The translations under genes and the position numbers were made by a program. From positions 3,134 through 61,377 of the forward strand of contig JAPLOH010000059.1 of assembly GCA_026400845.1 (NCBI GenBank): a stretch of 58,244 bases of DNA, given 5' to 3'. The DNA is from Alphaproteobacteria bacterium. GTDB taxonomy: Bacteria; Pseudomonadota; Alphaproteobacteria; Acetobacterales; Acetobacteraceae. The notes under the pieces were generated by a model. The model did no database searches. It was not told the DNA's origin and worked only from the letters and a program-made list of their open reading frames with translations. Below, one piece after another: positions 33,495 through 41,437 of this stretch; positions within the stretch are counted from its first letter, which is position 1, and the number at the start of each line of letters is the position of its first letter.

Positions 33495-35840
33495 CTATTG
33501 CGCCAGCCGACCCGCCGGCTTGACCTCGGTGCCGGTGATGTTGCGCGCGGCGAGATCGGCCAGGCGCGCGTCGTCGTAGCCCAGCAGCTCGCGCAGGATT
33601 TCCCCGGTGTGCTGGCCGAGCGTGGGCGCCGGGAACCGGATCGGGGTCGGCACGCGGCCCTCGCGGAACGGCAAAGCGGATTGCGGGAAGGGGCCGGTGA
33701 AGGGGCGGTCGAGATATTGCCAGAAACCGCGCGCGGCGAGGTGCGGGTCCTGGAACAGGGCATAGGGCTCCACGGCCGCCCCCGCGGCGACGCCGTGGCG
33801 TTGCAGGTCGTGCATCGCCTCGTCCGACGGGCGCTCGCGGGTCCAGATCGCCAAGGCTGCCTCGATGTCGTCCTCGTTGGCCTGGCGTTCGGCCAGCGTG
33901 GCATGCGCGGCGAGATCGAGCCGGCCGATCGCGCGGGCGCAGCGCTGCCACATCGCGTCATCCAACACGGCGATCGACAGCCAGGAATCCGCCCCCGCGC
34001 ACGGAAACGTGCCGTGCGGCGCCATGTCGGGATGGCGGTTGCCGGTGCGGATATGGGCGATGCCGGCGGATTGCGCGAGCAAAGCGGGGCCGGCCATCGG
34101 CAGCATGCATTCGATCTGCGAGAGATCGATATGCTGGCCCTCGCCGGTGGCGTTGCGATGCAGTAGCGCCACCAGCAGCGCGGCCGCGCCATTCAGCCCG
34201 CCGGTGGCATCCCCGAAAGCGATATGGCCCATGACCGGCGGATCGCCCGGCCGCCCCGCGAGATGCGGCAGCCCCGAGCCGTGCTCGAGGGTGGAGCCAT
34301 AGGCCCGGCAATCGCTCCATTGGCTCGATGCGCCATAGGCGCACATCGAGAGCATGACCACCTCGGGGTTCACCGCCCGCAGCGCCGCATAGTCGAGCCC
34401 GAGCTTTTGTAGCACCCCGGCCGCGTAGTTCTCGATCACCGCGTCGGCGCCGGCGACCAGCGCCTTGGCGGCGGCGACGCCCTCGGGCCTGGTGAGGTCG
34501 AGCGTGATGCCGCGCTTGTTGCGGTTGAGGGCGTTGAACCGCCCCGCCTTCTCATAGAGCCGCTCGGCCAGCACATTCGGCCGGAAATCCACGCCGCGCC
34601 ACCAGTCCGGATACTGGCAGGCCTCGATCTTGACGATGTCGGCCCCCATGTCGGCCATAAAGCGCGAGGCGAGCGGCCCCGCCCAGCCCATGGAGAGATC
34701 GACGATGCGAACGCCGGCCAGCGGCAGCTTGCCGTCGGCCTTGCCCGGCGCCACCGCCGCGCGCGGTGCCACCGGTGCCGCATCCAGTCGCGGCACCACG
34801 GAAGACGCGGCGGGGCGCGTGCGCGTCAACCGCAGCGTCGAGCCCAGCCCGGCCAGTTGCCGCCCGCCCATTTCGATGGGGATGATGGCGCCGCGCTCCC
34901 GCAGTTCGGGGTTGGCGAGATTTTCCGCCATGTCGGGCACCGGCACGATCGGCAGTCGGCGGCGCAGCGACTCCGCGAACCAGTGCGACACGTCCTGGGT
35001 CGCGATGATCGGCAGAAACCGCGCCTCCAGCTCCGCCGCATGCGGTTGGCGTTCCAGCCCGGTCACCAGGCCGGGATGCCTGGCCAAATCGTCCATCCCC
35101 AGCATGGCGCAGAACCCCTGCCACTGCGCAGGGGTGACGATGCTCACGCCGAGCCAGCCGTCCCGCGCCGGGTAGATGCCGACCGGATAGGTCGGCCAGA
35201 ACCGGTTGATGCCCTCCCGCTGCTGCCCGGCGCCGCGCACATAGGCGTCCGCCGTGTTCAGCTCGGCATAGGCGATGCACGCCTCCTGGATGCTGACCTC
35301 CAGCGCATGCCCGGCGTCGCCGCGGCGGCGGGCGAAGAGATGGCCGAGGATGGCGATCGCGCCGGCGAGCCCGCCCATCGTCAGCGCCTGGAAATCGGGC
35401 GCCACCAGCGGGCCCTCGACTGGGCCGACGAGATGCACCAGGCCGGACAGCGCGCGGCAAATGACATCCGATCCCGCGAATTCCGCGTACGGGCCGGTGC
35501 GGCCGAACCAGGAAATATCGGCGACGATCAGCCCGGGATGCGCCGCCAGCAGCGCCGCGCCGTCGATCGCCGGGTCGGACGTGATCAGCACGTCAGCGCC
35601 CGCCAGCAGCGCCGCATCGAGCGTGCCGACATGGCTGTGCTTGCCGGCGTTCAGGAAGGCGAAGGGCGCGCCGATCCCGCCCTCCGGCGTGTCGATCAGC
35701 GGCGAAGCCCCACGCAGAGGATCGCCCCCGGGGGGCTCCAGCTTGATCACTTCGGCCCCGAAATCGGCGAGAATGCGGGCGGCATAGGCGGCGGCGGGGA
35801 GGGCGCCCACCTCGATCACGCGATACGACGACAACGGCAT
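33495..35840 (-). CDS. Tandem-domain type III (CaiB/BaiF) CoA-transferase
   Basis: 781 residues from ATG 35840 (AGGAGAAGCCCC upstream), twice the length of a usual type III CoA-transferase. Both halves start with the family signature: RVIEVGALPAAAYAARILAD with VIKLEPPGGDPLRG, and later VRIVDLSMGWAGPLASRFMA with DIVKIEACQYPDWW. The second half carries the catalytic-type Asp in GHIAFGDATGGLNGAA; the matching stretch in the first half (FQALTMGGLAGA) has no Asp there, so the N-terminal half may be structural. These enzymes move CoA between carboxylic acids. It sits ten bases downstream of the dioxygenase-like gene in the same catabolic operon. Confidence 0.88.
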   Translation of the reverse strand: MPLSSYRVIEVGALPAAAYAARILADFGAEVIKLEPPGGDPLRGASPLIDTPEGGIGAPFAFLNAGKHSHVGTLDAALLAGADVLITSDPAIDGAALLAAHPGLIVADISWFGRTGPYAEFAGSDVICRALSGLVHLVGPVEGPLVAPDFQALTMGGLAGAIAILGHLFARRRGDAGHALEVSIQEACIAYAELNTADAYVRGAGQQREGINRFWPTYPVGIYPARDGWLGVSIVTPAQWQGFCAMLGMDDLARHPGLVTGLERQPHAAELEARFLPIIATQDVSHWFAESLRRRLPIVPVPDMAENLANPELRERGAIIPIEMGGRQLAGLGSTLRLTRTRPAASSVVPRLDAAPVAPRAAVAPGKADGKLPLAGVRIVDLSMGWAGPLASRFMADMGADIVKIEACQYPDWWRGVDFRPNVLAERLYEKAGRFNALNRNKRGITLDLTRPEGVAAAKALVAGADAVIENYAAGVLQKLGLDYAALRAVNPEVVMLSMCAYGASSQWSDCRAYGSTLEHGSGLPHLAGRPGDPPVMGHIAFGDATGGLNGAAALLVALLHRNATGEGQHIDLSQIECMLPMAGPALLAQSAGIAHIRTGNRHPDMAPHGTFPCAGADSWLSIAVLDDAMWQRCARAIGRLDLAAHATLAERQANEDDIEAALAIWTRERPSDEAMHDLQRHGVAAGAAVEPYALFQDPHLAARGFWQYLDRPFTGPFPQSALPFREGRVPTPIRFPAPTLGQHTGEILRELLGYDDARLADLAARNITGTEVKPAGRLAQ

Positions 35841-35850
35841 GGGGCTTCTC

Positions 35851-36690
35851 CTAGGCGCGGAATTCCTGCTTGCCGGTGCCGCGATACAGCACCTGGGCCT
35901 GGCGGCGGACGACTTCGGCGTGGAATGCCATCGCGGCCGGATCACGGTCGGACACCGGGCGCGGCTCATGCTCGAAATAGCCGAACGCATCCACCCCGCG
36001 GACCAGCGTCGCGCTATCCTGCACGCCGACGGCCTGCTTCACGTAGGTCGGGATGTAGCGGATGGCCAAGCCGATCCGCCGGTCCTGCGAGCGGTTCGGG
36101 GCCGAGCCGTGCACCAGCAGCACATGATGCAGCGAGGCCTGGCCCGGCTTCAGGACGCCGAAAACGCCCTTGGCATCATCCACCTCCACCGCGATCTCCT
36201 GCCCGCGGCTCAGCAGATTGTCCTTGTGGAACGTGTCCGTATGCGGCGCCTGGGTCGTGTGCGTGCCCGGCATGAACTTCATGCAGCCATTCTCGAGATT
36301 GGCCGGAGTAAACGCCAACCACACCGTCATCACGTCCGGCGAAGACAAGCCCCAATACGTCGCGTCCTGGTGCCACGAGACATAGCCGGGATCATTCGGC
36401 TCCTTGATGAAGAACGTCGTGGACCAGCAAAACAAGTTCGGCCCCAACACATCCTCGGCCGCATCGAGAATCCGGGGATGCCGCACCAACTCATTCAACC
36501 ACGGCAAATACAAATGCGGCTTGTGCCGCAAATCCCCGCGAATTGGCCCGCCACTGCGCGCCTCATGCGCCTCCAACGCGACCCGCGCAGCCGCCGCCTC
36601 AGCCGGCGACAACACATCCACCGGAAAATGATACCCATCCGCCCGATACCGCGCGACCTCCGCCGCACTCAACACCTTCGGCACCGCCAT
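35851..36690 (-). CDS. Phytanoyl-CoA dioxygenase family protein
   Basis: 279 residues. Fe(II)/2-oxoglutarate oxygenase of the PhyH type: the HxD iron motif is in YVSWHQDATYWGLSS, the distal His in LHHVLLVHGSAPNRS, followed by the 2-oxoglutarate-binding Arg in RRIGLAIRYIP. It opens with the family start LSAAEVARYRADGYHFPVDV. A strong GAGGAGGAG site precedes the ATG. It likely hydroxylates a small organic acid or its CoA ester. It is followed ten bases later by the CoA-transferase, so they probably work on the same substrate. A composite palindrome lies upstream. Confidence 0.87.
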   Translation of the reverse strand: MAVPKVLSAAEVARYRADGYHFPVDVLSPAEAAAARVALEAHEARSGGPIRGDLRHKPHLYLPWLNELVRHPRILDAAEDVLGPNLFCWSTTFFIKEPNDPGYVSWHQDATYWGLSSPDVMTVWLAFTPANLENGCMKFMPGTHTTQAPHTDTFHKDNLLSRGQEIAVEVDDAKGVFGVLKPGQASLHHVLLVHGSAPNRSQDRRIGLAIRYIPTYVKQAVGVQDSATLVRGVDAFGYFEHEPRPVSDRDPAAMAFHAEVVRRQAQVLYRGTGKQEFRA

Positions 36691-36741
36691 CTCCTCCTCA
36701 CGTTGACACCGTTACTGGTGTTCTTGATCTCTCAGCGCAGT

Positions 36742-36960
36742 GAAGGCGAGGGGGCGCTGCCCCCTCGACCCCCGCCAGGGGATGATCCCCTGGACCTCAA
36801 GCATTTGAAGGGATGCTGCTGAAAGAGAGAGGGGGCCTGCTCCGTGGTTGCAACCATCGAGTAGGCCCCCTCTCTCTTTCAGCAGCCTCTCAAACGGATG
36901 CGGGTCTGGGGGCTCAGCCCCCAGCGGGGTCCAGGGGCAGCGCCCCTGGCCTTCCTTCGC
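36742..36960. repeat. Composite palindromic element, copy B
   Basis: The perfect 23-bp core stem (36815-36837 with 36864-36886, starting GCTGCTGAAAGAG) has a 26-base loop containing GTGGTTGCAACCATCGAG. The outer G/C-rich arms match copy A but are swapped: the right arm here equals the left arm of copy A reversed (CAGGGGCAGCGCCCCTG, CTGGGGGCTCAGCCCCCAG), while the loop keeps the same orientation. It lies between two minus-strand genes, 23 bases after the stop of the upstream one. Confidence 0.85.
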
Positions 36961-36982
36961 CGCAAGGTCACGAACGCTGGCA

Positions 36983-37861
36983 TCAGGTGTCGGCCAGGGC
37001 GGTGACCATGGCGTCACGATGCGCCCAATCGTCCGGGGCGTGGACGGGTTGCAGGCAGACATGCGTCGCCCCCGCGGCGAAATGCGCCCGCAGCCCGGCC
37101 TTCACCGCGGCGGCGTCGCCATGAAGGACCATGCCGTCGATGAAGCGGTCGGAGCCGCCATTGGCGAGGTCGGCCTCGGTGAAGCCGGTGCGGAGCCAGT
37201 TGTTGCGGTAGTTGTCGAGCGTCATGTAGCGGGAGAGCTCGGCGCGGCCGAGGGCGCGGGCGCGCTCCGGGTCGGTTTCCATGCAGACTTTCTGCTCGAC
37301 GGCGAGCCATTTATCGGGGCCGAGAATGGCCTTGGCCTCGGCGGTGTGGGCGGGGGTGACGTTGTAGGGGAGCGCGCCCATGGTGCGATCGCGCGAGAGT
37401 TTCAGCATGAGCGGGCCGAGGGCGGCCAGCGCCACGGGCCATTGGAGGGCGCCGTCTTCCTTGCCTTGGCCCCCTGCCTTGTCCTGCAAAGCGTCGAGAT
37501 AGGCGCGCATGACGGGCACGGGCTTGCCGTAGTCATGGCCGCGGATGCCTTCGACCATCGGCTTGTGGCTGACGCCGAGGCCGAACACGAAGCGGTCACC
37601 GTAGAGGCTGTTGAGCGAGATCATGCCGCGCCGCGCGGTGAAGGCGTCACGCGCGTACATCGAGGCGATGGAGCTGCCGACGATCAGCTTCTTGGAGTGG
37701 GCCAGCATGAAGCCAGCGATGGTGAAGCTCTCATAGCCGCGCGATTCGGGGTACCAGAGGGCAGAGTAGCCGCTGCCCTCGACATGGCCGACGAAGGCGC
37801 TGAGTTGCGATGCGTCGAGACGATCGACGGGGTACCAGACGCCGAGGCGGCCGAGGTTCAT
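36983..37861 (-). CDS. Luciferase-like (LLM class) flavin oxidoreductase
   Basis: 292 residues from ATG 37861 (AGGAGACACC upstream). TIM-barrel bacterial-luciferase family: LGRLGVWYPVDRLDASQLSA, GYSALWYPESRGYESFTIAG, KLIVGSSIASMYARDAFTAR and DRFVFGLGVSHKPMVEGIRG are typical of the F420/FMN-dependent LLM group of about 290 residues. The last two thirds contain ALGPLMLKLSRDRTMGALPY. It probably binds FMN or F420 and oxidises a small molecule. It is 12 bases downstream of the enolase-superfamily gene, so co-transcribed. Confidence 0.86.
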   Translation of the reverse strand: MNLGRLGVWYPVDRLDASQLSAFVGHVEGSGYSALWYPESRGYESFTIAGFMLAHSKKLIVGSSIASMYARDAFTARRGMISLNSLYGDRFVFGLGVSHKPMVEGIRGHDYGKPVPVMRAYLDALQDKAGGQGKEDGALQWPVALAALGPLMLKLSRDRTMGALPYNVTPAHTAEAKAILGPDKWLAVEQKVCMETDPERARALGRAELSRYMTLDNYRNNWLRTGFTEADLANGGSDRFIDGMVLHGDAAAVKAGLRAHFAAGATHVCLQPVHAPDDWAHRDAMVTALADT

Positions 37862-37873
37862 GCGGGGTGTCTC

Positions 37874-39079
37874 CTATCGTGCGCCGGCTTCGCGGCCCCG
37901 GACGGGGTGGGCGCGGAGCACGTCTTCGTTGATGTCGGCCCCCCAGCCGATGCCGGTGGGGATGAGCAGTTCGCCGTTTTCCACCTTGGGGGGCACGGTG
38001 ACGATGTCATCTTTCCAGGGCACGTCCTCGATGTCGATCTCCATCACTCGCATGTTGGGCACGGCGGCGCAGAGATGGGCGCTCATCAGCGAGCCGAGAT
38101 GGCCGTTGAAGTTGTGGGGGGCGATGTTGATTTCGTAGGTGTCGGCCATGGCGGCGATTTTCATCGCTTCCAGGATGCCGTTCCAGGGCACGTCGATGAT
38201 CGCGACATCCACCGCCTGCTGTTCGAAGTAGGGGCGGTACTGGCGGCGGTGGAACAGGGATTCGCAGGAGGCGATGCGGGTCTTGGAGGATTTGCGGATG
38301 GTGGCCAGCGCCGCGGGGTCATAGCTGTCGATCTCCAGCCAGAACAGGTCGAGCGGTTCGAGCGCTTGGGCGATGCGGATATAGCCCTCGGTCTTGTAGT
38401 TGAAGTTGAGATCGAGGTGGAGGTTCATGTCCGGCCCGCCGCCCTCGGCGAAGGCCTCCATCTGGTCGACGATTCCGTTGACGATCCCCTTGCTGATGTT
38501 GAGCTCCGGCCAGCCGGGGGAGCCGTTGAAGCCGGGCATGTGGACGACGGGCGGGTCCACATCGAAGCGGAAGGGGTTGGTTTTGAGGCCCTTGAAGCCG
38601 GCGGCGGCGATTTCTCGGGCATGGGCGACGATATCGGCGCGGCTGCGAATGGGCTCACCGCCGGTCCAGGCCTTCACCTTGTCGGGCCAGCGCACGCGGA
38701 CATAGCCGCAATGGGACCAGTAGAGGGGGATGCGGTCCCGGATCGGGCCGCCGAGCAGTTCGTAGACGGGGATGCCGAGGGCCTTGGCCTTGATATCCAC
38801 CAGCGCATTCTCGATCGCGGCGATGGCCTGCTGGGCGACGCCGCCGGCGACCTGGCGCATGATGCCGTGCAGGAAGGCGGTGATTTTCTCGACCGGCCGC
38901 GGGTCCCACCCCAGGATGAGGTCACCGAGGCCATGGATGGTGCCGGTGAGGCCGGAGGTGCCGAAGCGCTCCTGATATTCGGACCAGCCGACGATGCCGG
39001 TATCGGTGGTGATTTTGAGGAAGGAGAAGTGCCGCCACCCGGCGTCACAATGCAGGTCATCTATCCGCGCGATGCGCAT
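37874..39079 (-). CDS. Mandelate racemase/muconate lactonizing enzyme-family dehydratase or isomerase
   Basis: 401 residues from ATG 39079 (GGGAGGCCCGCC upstream). Enolase superfamily: the N-terminal capping domain ends around residue 110. The barrel then shows a Lys in FKGLKTNPF, and metal ligands in MNLHLDLNFNY (Asp), LFWLEIDSYD (Glu) and ASCESLFHRRQ (Glu). A His in IAPHNFNGHLGS acts as base. It probably abstracts the alpha proton of a sugar acid or similar carboxylate to racemise or dehydrate it. First gene of the catabolic series extending to 31322; a 14-bp inverted repeat lies in its leader. Confidence 0.88.
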   Translation of the reverse strand: MRIARIDDLHCDAGWRHFSFLKITTDTGIVGWSEYQERFGTSGLTGTIHGLGDLILGWDPRPVEKITAFLHGIMRQVAGGVAQQAIAAIENALVDIKAKALGIPVYELLGGPIRDRIPLYWSHCGYVRVRWPDKVKAWTGGEPIRSRADIVAHAREIAAAGFKGLKTNPFRFDVDPPVVHMPGFNGSPGWPELNISKGIVNGIVDQMEAFAEGGGPDMNLHLDLNFNYKTEGYIRIAQALEPLDLFWLEIDSYDPAALATIRKSSKTRIASCESLFHRRQYRPYFEQQAVDVAIIDVPWNGILEAMKIAAMADTYEINIAPHNFNGHLGSLMSAHLCAAVPNMRVMEIDIEDVPWKDDIVTVPPKVENGELLIPTGIGWGADINEDVLRAHPVRGREAGAR

Positions 39080-39113
39080 GGCGGGCCTCCCGGTCTTTGC
39101 GATGATATTGCAC

Positions 39114-39152
39114 CGCAATCGCCGCGCTGGCGACCCCGGCGCGGCGATTGCG
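39114..39152. promoter_or_regulatory. Perfect 14-bp inverted repeat between divergent genes
   Basis: CGCAATCGCCGCGC (39114-39127) and GCGCGGCGATTGCG (39139-39152) are exact complements around 11 bases. It lies 35 bases before the minus-strand enolase-family start and about 30 bases before the plus-strand promoter candidate, so it may be an operator serving both. No T-run follows on either side, so it is not a simple terminator. Confidence 0.55.
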
Positions 39153-39183
39153 ATGAAAAACACCGGCTTTGTGAAAATTATCC

Positions 39184-39212
39184 TTTACATCCCTCGCGGA
39201 AAGCGATAAGAA
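39184..39212 (+). promoter_or_regulatory. Sigma-70-like promoter candidate for the hydrolase-like gene
   Basis: TTTACA (39184-39189), a 17-base spacer and TAAGAA (39207-39212), 29 bases before the ATG at 39242. The surrounding DNA is clearly AT-richer than the genes. Confidence 0.5.
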
Positions 39213-39241
39213 CAAAACAGGGACAAAATTGGAGCGACGCC

Positions 39242-40192
39242 ATGGCGGGACAAGACAACTGGATCAACGAGCCGCGCGACGACCGCGGGCGCTGGACCAC
39301 CGGGGGAGCCTCCGCGGTGGACGCGATTCGCGCCGGCATGGAGGAGGCGCTGGCGGCTCTGCCGATGCCGGTGCGCGACCAGTTCGACATCGCCGTCAGC
39401 CGGATGGCGCGCAACGCCCTTGGCGATGTCGCCGCCCACATCGGCGGCCGGGCGGACGGCGCCTTGCTGCTGGCCGACACGCTCAACCAGCTCTCGCTCA
39501 GCCGCACCGGCCGCTTCGGTCATGCGGCGCCCGACGTGATCGCGCGGCTCCGCACCATCGCCGACGGGCTGCGGGCCGGCCGGGACCATCTCGGCCACGG
39601 TGCCGCCGTCGCCGAATTTCGGGAAGCGCTGCGCCGGCCCGACATCGCGGCGCATGTCGTCCACGCCATCCGTGAGGTGGAGCAGGTCAAGATCGCCAAT
39701 ATCGCGGAATTGGCCCGGGTACTGGAAAATGAGGCGGGGTCGATAGAGGATCAGCCGATCATGGACGCGGTCGGGCATTCCGTGCTCAACCGCATGCGGC
39801 GCAACGGGACGGCGAGCGTCGGGGAGGTGAGCGGTCAATACGCCCATGGCCGGCGCGCTGCCGCCCCGGTGACGCGCAACCTGGCGACCATGCTGATCAA
39901 TGGCCAGTTGCCCGACATTACCGGCGGCGCCACGCATTTCTACCAGCCCTACGCCATGGCAACGCCGATACTTGTGCCGAAGGCAGCCGATGGGCACTAC
40001 CTGACGGAGAATCCTCCGAGTGGCTATGAGTATGTCCCCGGAGTATCCGTAAAAGATCGCAATCGCGACGACGTTCCGGTCTTCACTCGCCGCCCGGTCT
40101 GGGCCGACGGGATGCGTCAAGTCCCGATGCCCGGCATTCCCGACCGCCTGGGAAAGTTCTTCGTCGCCCCCGGAGACGGCCATGTTCGCTAG
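39242..40192 (+). CDS. Putative cell-wall hydrolase (SleB/lysozyme-like), no signal peptide
   Basis: 316 residues from ATG 39242 (GGAGCG upstream). The N-terminus reads NWINEPRDDRGRWTTGG, a motif seen in phage structural and lysis proteins. The middle is helical. Residues about 155-245 (LARVLENEAGSIEDQPIMDA, VGHSVLNRMRRNG, LINGQLPDITGGATHFYQP) match the layout of SleB-type hydrolases: a Glu-containing start, a V-x-VLNR helix, and PD-TGGATHF. No Sec signal is present, so it acts in the cytoplasm unless delivered by a holin or secretion system. It overlaps the secreted-protein gene by 11 bases. Function is inferred from motif resemblance only. Confidence 0.6.
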   Translation: MAGQDNWINEPRDDRGRWTTGGASAVDAIRAGMEEALAALPMPVRDQFDIAVSRMARNALGDVAAHIGGRADGALLLADTLNQLSLSRTGRFGHAAPDVIARLRTIADGLRAGRDHLGHGAAVAEFREALRRPDIAAHVVHAIREVEQVKIANIAELARVLENEAGSIEDQPIMDAVGHSVLNRMRRNGTASVGEVSGQYAHGRRAAAPVTRNLATMLINGQLPDITGGATHFYQPYAMATPILVPKAADGHYLTENPPSGYEYVPGVSVKDRNRDDVPVFTRRPVWADGMRQVPMPGIPDRLGKFFVAPGDGHVR

Positions 40193-40811
40193 GCCCCTGG
40201 CGCTTCTGCTGTGCCTTTTGCCGCTTGTCGCCTACAGTCAGACACGCGTGCCATATGGCCCATTAGGCTTCGAACTGCCTGAGCGCGTCACGCCTGAGAA
40301 ACTCTCCGAGCTTTCGCTGGCGATGCGCCAGGCGAAATGCGAGACGCAATCCTGTCGTGTCCTCAGGATCGCCATCGGCGAGGTGGTCACCAACCCCAAT
40401 CAGCGCAAGAACCCGGGGACAATCTGGAACGGTCGGGCGCCGGATATTCCCTACGCTGCAATCAAGGCGAGGGAAATCGACAAGTCGCTCGCCGGGATCA
40501 AGGCTCTCTGGCCGGAACTGTGCAGCGCCGTGGTGGAAATCGGTGCGCGGGACGATTTCGTGCACGGGCACGAGACATTTTCCGGGATTGCCACGTCTGT
40601 GCTGGATGTGGCGCGGCACTTGACCAGGCCGGGACTCGACTGCCTTGGGCAGGCGCTTGCCGCAATGCCGGAGTCGAAGTTCCTGCAAGCGTCGAAGTAC
40701 GGTGCCTACAACTACTGCGTCGACGAGGGCCGCGGCGCGGCGCGCTGCGCCCGGCTCAAGCCGACCGACCCCGACTTCCTGCCGGCACCGCCGTTCAAAC
40801 AGGTGCGCTGA
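40182..40811 (+). CDS. Secreted Cys-rich protein paired with the hydrolase-like gene
   Basis: 209 residues. A Sec signal (MFARPLALLLCLLPLVAYSQ) gives a periplasmic mature protein of about 190 residues with six Cys: a KCETQSC pair, ELCSAV, LDCLGQ, NYCVDE and ARCAR. The even number suggests disulphides. Other conserved-looking text is ELPERVTPEKLSELSLAMRQ and NPNQRKNPGTIWNGRAPDIP. The family is not recognised. The 11-base overlap with the hydrolase-like gene means they are made together; the periplasmic site of this partner would suit an inhibitor or anchor of a wall-cutting enzyme. That role is speculation. Confidence 0.65.
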   Translation: MFARPLALLLCLLPLVAYSQTRVPYGPLGFELPERVTPEKLSELSLAMRQAKCETQSCRVLRIAIGEVVTNPNQRKNPGTIWNGRAPDIPYAAIKAREIDKSLAGIKALWPELCSAVVEIGARDDFVHGHETFSGIATSVLDVARHLTRPGLDCLGQALAAMPESKFLQASKYGAYNYCVDEGRGAARCARLKPTDPDFLPAPPFKQVR

Positions 40812-40947
40812 GGCGGAATGCCCGGGGAGGTGGCCCGGGGAAGACACCGGGGCTGAGGCACCATCCTTCCCCGGCTTGATCCGCTTCGCGGCTCAGGTCC
40901 GCGAGCGCGGGAGAATGAGAAATTTTACTCATAATAAGACTTTGCGC

Positions 40948-40976
40948 TTGCAATCATCTCATTCGAGAGATATATA
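40948..40976 (+). promoter_or_regulatory. Strong sigma-70-like promoter with operator-like repeats
   Basis: TTGCAA (40948-40953), a 17-base spacer and TATATA (40971-40976). The spacer holds the inverted repeat ATCTC...GAGAT (40956-40971). Just upstream, ATGAG...CTCAT (40915-40932) forms another. The AT-rich, ATGAGA/CTCATT-like text resembles iron-responsive (Fur-type) boxes, which is inference. Confidence 0.6.
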
Positions 40977-40983
40977 GTCATCA

Positions 40984-41013
40984 ATGAAACCAGGAGTGAC
41001 CGTGACCGCATGA
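40984..41013 (+). CDS. Nine-codon leader reading frame (possible)
   Basis: ATG 40984 starts MKPGVTVTA and stops at TGA 41011-41013, which overlaps the next ATG (41010) as ATGA. It begins about where transcription from the promoter at 40948-40976 would start and has no ribosome site of its own. It could couple translation to the next gene or be chance. Confidence 0.25.
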   Translation: MKPGVTVTA

Positions 41014-41363
41014 CCCGACCGCCCTCCCACCCCCCGTGCGCCGCGCCAGGCATCGTCGCCGTGATTGGCGATATGCTGTGCGTGCTGCTGGCCGCCCTGC
41101 TGGGTGTGGCCGGGGCGCGGCCGCGCGCGGTCGCCTTGCCCGGGGTGATGGTGGGGGTGCTGCGCGCAGCGGCCGAGGCCGACATGGCGATGGAGCCGGA
41201 GGTGGAGTGGGTCGCCGTGCCCGCGCCGTGGCGGGCCGGGCAGGGGTGGGGCGCGAAATGCGCGCGCCCGCGCAAGCTGGCCCGGCCGTTTCTTGGCGCG
41301 CGGGGGCGGGGGCCGCCTGCGCGCCTTGCGATGTCTGGCGACTTGATAACCGGCATGGCCTGA
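41010..41363 (+). CDS. Small membrane-anchored basic protein, unknown
   Basis: 117 residues. A hydrophobic segment (IVAVIGDMLCVLLAALLGVA) at about residues 15-35 is followed by a mixed stretch and an Arg/Pro/Gly-rich C-terminus. The family is not recognised. Evidence that it is real is mainly the strong promoter and operator-like repeats upstream; AGGAG lies 13 bases before the ATG, rather far. It shares the pattern C-x-LLAA plus Arg/Pro-rich tail with the unknown protein at 57309. No coding partner follows on this strand. Confidence 0.45.
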   Translation: MTRPPSHPPCAAPGIVAVIGDMLCVLLAALLGVAGARPRAVALPGVMVGVLRAAAEADMAMEPEVEWVAVPAPWRAGQGWGAKCARPRKLARPFLGARGRGPPARLAMSGDLITGMA

Positions 41364-41437
41364 AGGCGATGCGCGGGGGATGGCGCATGTACGCTGTGTT
41401 GTTCTTTTAAAATCGCATCGGGGGTGGCTGCTGCGGC

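Noticed and set aside
36848-39241. Very long plus-strand open frame leading into 39242
   Set aside because: It runs antisense through the luciferase-like and enolase-family genes, whose motifs are unmistakable on the minus strand. Only the part from ATG 39242 has gene-like features; the rest is a high-GC artefact.
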